Made by a program: the position numbers and the translations under genes
Part shown: one piece after another, positions 60,590 through 64,000 of the stretch
Position numbering within the stretch: position 1 is the stretch's first letter
Layout: every line of letters begins with the position of its first letter
NCBI GenBank assembly: GCA_046297935.1
Contig: JBKBHA010000002.1
Span: 519,375 to 583,374, forward strand
Reading direction: 5' to 3'
DNA length: 64,000 bases
Origin: CAYMZZ01 sp046297935
GTDB taxonomy: Bacteria; Bacteroidota; Bacteroidia; Chitinophagales; Chitinophagaceae
Notes under the pieces: model-generated
The model's input: only the letters and a program-made list of their open reading frames with translations
Database searches by the model: none
What the model was told of the DNA's origin: nothing

Positions 60590-63500
60590 CTATAGCTTGA
60601 TAAATCTCAAAACCTTGCGGCTGTCTTTACCAGACAGGATTTCAAGATTATACATGCCGGCTTTCAGGCTTTGAATATTCATGGTTGTTTGCCATTTGCC
60701 AGCTTTCTTTTCAAATATAAGCGGCTTTTGTACACGTTCGCCATTCATGCTGTAAACAGCCACCTGCAGTTTGCCCTGGTAGTCGTCGTCCAAAGTTACC
60801 TGCACCTGGCTGCTGGCCGGGTTCGGGTACAGGCTGGCTTTCAATTCGCTGATCGATTCCTCTTCGGGGAGGGCAGCATTCAGTGATTCCGGAGTCTTTT
60901 CAGGAGTGGCCACTGAAACGCTGTCGTTAGCAGCAGTTGCACTGCGACCATGCCCGCCATAATTTCTGTAACGGCGCTGCTTGGCAACAGTAATTGTCAC
61001 GGTGCTATAGGCACTTGCACCTTTATCATCGGTTACTTTCAACCGGAACTTGTAAACGCCTTCGCGCGACATATTGTAGACTAGTGTAAATGGACGATCG
61101 ACATACGCAAAGCTGGCGCGACGAGGACCGGCAATCTGGGTCCAACGATAAGACACAATTCTTCCGTCGGGATCATAAGAACGGGTACCGTCGAGATTCA
61201 TGCTGCTTTCTGGCAGATAGAGTGTACGATCCCATCCTGAATGCGCCACAGGAGGCTGATTAGCGGTATTATTAACTGCTTCTTTAACTGTAACTGTTGC
61301 GGTAGCCGTAGCACTGGCACCTTTATCGTCGGTCACTTTCAATCTGAAAGTGTAAACACCTACATCAAATCGACTGGCGCTGGCTGTTGCCTGATTGGCT
61401 CCCGAAAGATAGGCGCTCGAAGGTCCACTAACCTGCGACCATTCGTAGCTCACAATCTGTCCGTCTGCATCGCTGCTGGCAGTGCCGTTCAGGTCCACCT
61501 GATCAACGGGTTTTACGATGATCTGATTGCTTCCAGCATTAGCAACCGGCGCCTGATTGCTGGCGGCATTAACGGTAACTTTTACATTGTCGGTTGATGT
61601 AGCTCCATCGTTGTCGGTTACTGTTAATGAGAAATAATAGATTCCTTCCTGCAGGTTGCTCACAACGGCTGTTACGGCCGAACTTACCGCAATGGTTGCC
61701 TGAGAAGGGCCACTCAGTTGCTGCCAGAGATAACCAGTTATGGTGCCATTGGCATCGGCGCTGGCGGCGCCGGTAAGGGTGACGCTGTTTACAGGCAGAT
61801 AAATACTGATATCGGAGCCGGCATTTGCTACAGGTGCGGTATTGGCTGCTTTTTGTACGGCAACTGAAACGGTAGCGCTGGCAGTTGCACCCAGGTTGTC
61901 GGTTACGGTGAGCCGGTAGGTGTAAATGCCCTCCTGCAACTGGCTAACGGCGATTGTAGCCGTTGTTGTAGACGACAACACAGAATTAGAAGGACCACTC
62001 ACCTGCTGCCAGCGGTAGGAACTGATACTTCCGTCGGGATCAGAAGATGCAGTACCGCTGAGTTGAGCTGAATTGGCGGGCAATATAATTGTTTGGTTGC
62101 TGCCCGCGTTAGCCACCGGAGCCTGATTGGGCGCGGCGTTAACAGTTACCTGAACGGTGTCGGCATGCGAAGCATTGCTATTGTCGCGAACAGTGAGTCG
62201 ATATCGGTACTGTCCCTGCACAAGGTTGCTGACAGTAATATTGGCTGTGCTGGTCGACGACAGCGTTGAGGTAGATGGTCCGCTGATTTGCTGCCACAGA
62301 TAGCTGCTGATGGTACCATCGGGATCCGACGAACCGCTGCCGCTAAGAGAAGCACTGTTTGTTGGGAGCGTTATGCTTCGATCATTGCCTGCATTGGCTA
62401 CAGGAGGCTGATTATTTACAGGAGCTGGGTTAACAGTTACCTGAACGGTGTCGGCATGCGAAGCATTGCTATTGTCGCGCACAGTGAGTCGATATCGGTA
62501 CTGTCCCTGCACAAGGTTGCTGACAGTAATATTCGCAGTGCTGGTCGACGACAGCGTAGAGGTAGATGGTCCGCTGATTTGCTGCCACAGATAGCTGCTG
62601 ATGGTACCATCGGGATCCGATGAACCGCTGCCGCTAAGAGAAGCACTATTTGTGGGGAGCGTTATGCTTCGATCATTGCCTGCATTGGCTACAGGAGGCT
62701 GGTTAGTCGCCGGCGCAGCATTGACCGTTACCGACACGGTGGCACTATGTTGCAATCCGCCATTATCTGTTACGGTGAGGCGGTAAGAATACACACCCTG
62801 CTGTAAGTTGCTGACTGTAATAGAAGCCGTGCTGGTAGATGAAAGAGTAGAAGCAGATGGTCCACTTACCTGCTGCCACAAATAACTGCTGATGCTGCCA
62901 TCGGCATCGGCCGAAGCAGAGCCGTTCAACTGAGCAGTGGCTGTGGGCAGCGTGATAGTTTGATTGCTGCCAGCGTTGGCGACCGGGGCCTGATTGGAAG
63001 TTCCGCCACCCGCACCTACGGTAACGCTCCGCAGATTATAGCTTCCATCGCTATTGCGACCGGTTATAGCCAGTGGCATGGGTTGGCGAAAGCCATCCAC
63101 ATCGCGCACCTTAACGGTGAGTGTATAAGTACCGGCATTCACACTGCCGGGGAGAGTGACATTGTCGGTATGAGAACGCGCATTGGTTTCGGGCATAAAA
63201 TGCTTCATCTGAAACGATGAAGCGGATGACCAAACTGCCGTGCCGCCGCTGTTTTTCAATTCATACAACACCTGCCAGTCTTCATAACTCTGGGTCAATC
63301 CCACATTTTTCCATTGCAGATTGATACCGAACGATGTTCCCGTATTAACCGAAGCAGGTACATTACCTCCTTCCAGTACGATCCGGTAACCGGCCGCTTT
63401 GGAGGCTGCACGGATATTGGGATTGATGGTGCTGCTCGGTGAAAAGTTTCCATTACCAAAGGATACCGCATGGTAACGACGCACCTGCGTTTCCAGATCA

Positions 63501-64000
63501 GCGTAGTTCGCATTACAGCAGGGCTCGCCTACAATGGGAGCATATTTCCAACGGTTCATGATGGCAGTATCGAGCCGCATACCATTTACTGTAAGCGTAT
63601 TCTGATCGGTGTACCAGCGCAGATAAGTATCCGTGGCCCCCCAGTTGTCGCGTCGCCAGCCAAGCGGCCCCCAGCTATTGCGACGGGTGAGCGCATGATA
63701 GGCTACTTCTGGTGGGTTCATGGTATTGCCCAGGCGGTTACCATCGAAAGCAGATACCAGCATCACCAGCGGAAAATTAGGAAAGCCATCCACATGGGTA
63801 TCGATAATACGATTCAATGAGGTGGTGGTGGCACGGGTGCCAGCGGGATACTGACTCATCACATCCACAATGGTATAACTATGCCATTCTCCAAACGCAC
63901 CATAGCCGCGCACATCAATGTAATTGATCACATCTTTGTAAGCGACTCCGTTATAAGAAGTGGTATTAATATGGTTGTTGATTGCCTGGTGAAGTGCCAG
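60590..64000 (-). CDS. Secreted multi-PKD protein with type IX sorting tail, N-terminus outside
   Basis: The frame is open to the right edge (1136 codons in window). The visible N-terminal part (to about residue 180) resembles a glycoside-hydrolase-like barrel, followed by a DUF4832-like beta domain (FGINLQWKNVGLTQSYEDW, near 225). Seven PKD/Ig-like domains follow (each about 95 residues, starting NQAPVANAG or similar); the second and third are nearly identical. The tail (SLYPNPASSQVQVTL, then GMYNLEILSGKDSRKVLRFI) is a type IX secretion sorting domain. The protein is exported and probably fixed to the surface. A carbohydrate-related role is inferred. Confidence 0.88.
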   Translation of the reverse strand: MALHQAINNHINTTSYNGVAYKDVINYIDVRGYGAFGEWHSYTIVDVMSQYPAGTRATTTSLNRIIDTHVDGFPNFPLVMLVSAFDGNRLGNTMNPPEVAYHALTRRNSWGPLGWRRDNWGATDTYLRWYTDQNTLTVNGMRLDTAIMNRWKYAPIVGEPCCNANYADLETQVRRYHAVSFGNGNFSPSSTINPNIRAASKAAGYRIVLEGGNVPASVNTGTSFGINLQWKNVGLTQSYEDWQVLYELKNSGGTAVWSSASSFQMKHFMPETNARSHTDNVTLPGSVNAGTYTLTVKVRDVDGFRQPMPLAITGRNSDGSYNLRSVTVGAGGGTSNQAPVANAGSNQTITLPTATAQLNGSASADADGSISSYLWQQVSGPSASTLSSTSTASITVSNLQQGVYSYRLTVTDNGGLQHSATVSVTVNAAPATNQPPVANAGNDRSITLPTNSASLSGSGSSDPDGTISSYLWQQISGPSTSTLSSTSTANITVSNLVQGQYRYRLTVRDNSNASHADTVQVTVNPAPVNNQPPVANAGNDRSITLPTNSASLSGSGSSDPDGTISSYLWQQISGPSTSTLSSTSTANITVSNLVQGQYRYRLTVRDNSNASHADTVQVTVNAAPNQAPVANAGSNQTIILPANSAQLSGTASSDPDGSISSYRWQQVSGPSNSVLSSTTTATIAVSQLQEGIYTYRLTVTDNLGATASATVSVAVQKAANTAPVANAGSDISIYLPVNSVTLTGAASADANGTITGYLWQQLSGPSQATIAVSSAVTAVVSNLQEGIYYFSLTVTDNDGATSTDNVKVTVNAASNQAPVANAGSNQIIVKPVDQVDLNGTASSDADGQIVSYEWSQVSGPSSAYLSGANQATASASRFDVGVYTFRLKVTDDKGASATATATVTVKEAVNNTANQPPVAHSGWDRTLYLPESSMNLDGTRSYDPDGRIVSYRWTQIAGPRRASFAYVDRPFTLVYNMSREGVYKFRLKVTDDKGASAYSTVTITVAKQRRYRNYGGHGRSATAANDSVSVATPEKTPESLNAALPEEESISELKASLYPNPASSQVQVTLDDDYQGKLQVAVYSMNGERVQKPLIFEKKAGKWQTTMNIQSLKAGMYNLEILSGKDSRKVLRFIKL
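62138..62704. repeat. 291 bp tandem duplication within the PKD-repeat gene
   Basis: Bases 62138-62428 and 62429-62704 repeat with a period of 291 bp (97 codons), with only a few substitutions. They encode PKD domains two and three. The other PKD domains differ far more, so this is a recent in-frame duplication. Confidence 0.9.

Overview
The window is a Bacteroidota chromosome segment, most likely from the Chitinophagaceae. This rests on several direct signs: promoters of the Bacteroidota type (TTTG, about 19 nt, TAnnTTTG), a tmRNA tag ending YAMAA, UpxY-type NusG paralogs, DUF4249/DUF3667/DUF3810 proteins, a TonB receptor with a carboxypeptidase-like N-terminal domain, and a type IX secretion sorting tail. 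One 100-N scaffold gap sits at 29191-29290. It is flanked by an identical 121 bp stretch on each side, so it is probably a contig overlap that was never merged.

Layout. 1-2703: sensor protein with a CHASE-like region and five PAS domains, running off the left edge. 2885-4322: a complete ssrA gene and a second, 255 bp copy of its 3' half, enclosing a gene for a polyvalent-type kinase. 4492-8765: rseP, dxr and a GH3-family gene on the minus strand. 8975-11816: rplU, rpmA, a 41-residue Lys/Ala repeat protein and a PolX/PHP protein. 11859-17684: a very large NtrY-like histidine kinase coupled to mazG, then a DUF3667 protein. 17773-28739: mostly secreted or lipoprotein genes, a TonB receptor with a DUF4249 partner, a shortened YqgE, an esterase, a PIG-L deacetylase and an AraC regulator. 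28820-32408: three tRNAs (Gly-GCC, Leu-UAA, Leu-GAG), a GIY-YIG nuclease gene bracketed by tRNA-Leu 3' ends, a glycosyltransferase and a histidine kinase. 32654-39945: MBOAT acyltransferase plus partner, DUF2130 protein, phosphopantetheinyl transferase, dCTP deaminase-like protein, a 960 bp repeat block and a DUF3810 metalloprotease-like protein. 40074-43156: DUF177, rpmF, plsX and an unknown HTH-like protein.

43388-57322 is one exopolysaccharide locus, all on the plus strand and tightly packed. It encodes outer-membrane exporter, Wzc-like kinase, UpxY antiterminator, flippase, GT2, polymerase/ligase, three GT4 enzymes, a RmlD-like reductase, a Gfo/Idh/MocA oxidoreductase and an uncharacterised aldo/keto-reductase-like protein. 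57463-60364 holds decayed polymorphic-toxin material: an Imm11-like gene, an IS3 transposase remnant, a small lipoprotein and an RHS C-terminal cassette without its N-terminus. 60590-64000 is a secreted PKD-repeat protein with a type IX sorting tail, running off the right edge.

The most unusual content lies between genes. Two stable RNA genes (ssrA and tRNA-Leu) have a duplicated 3' part with one small enzyme gene between the copies. Several short-repeat families (GTGCAAAT arrays, GTTGTTGA arrays, ATCTGCG arrays and a 20 bp palindrome) are nested inside one another as long inverted repeats. One copy of the 20 bp palindrome interrupts the IS3 transposase remnant, which suggests that it can insert.
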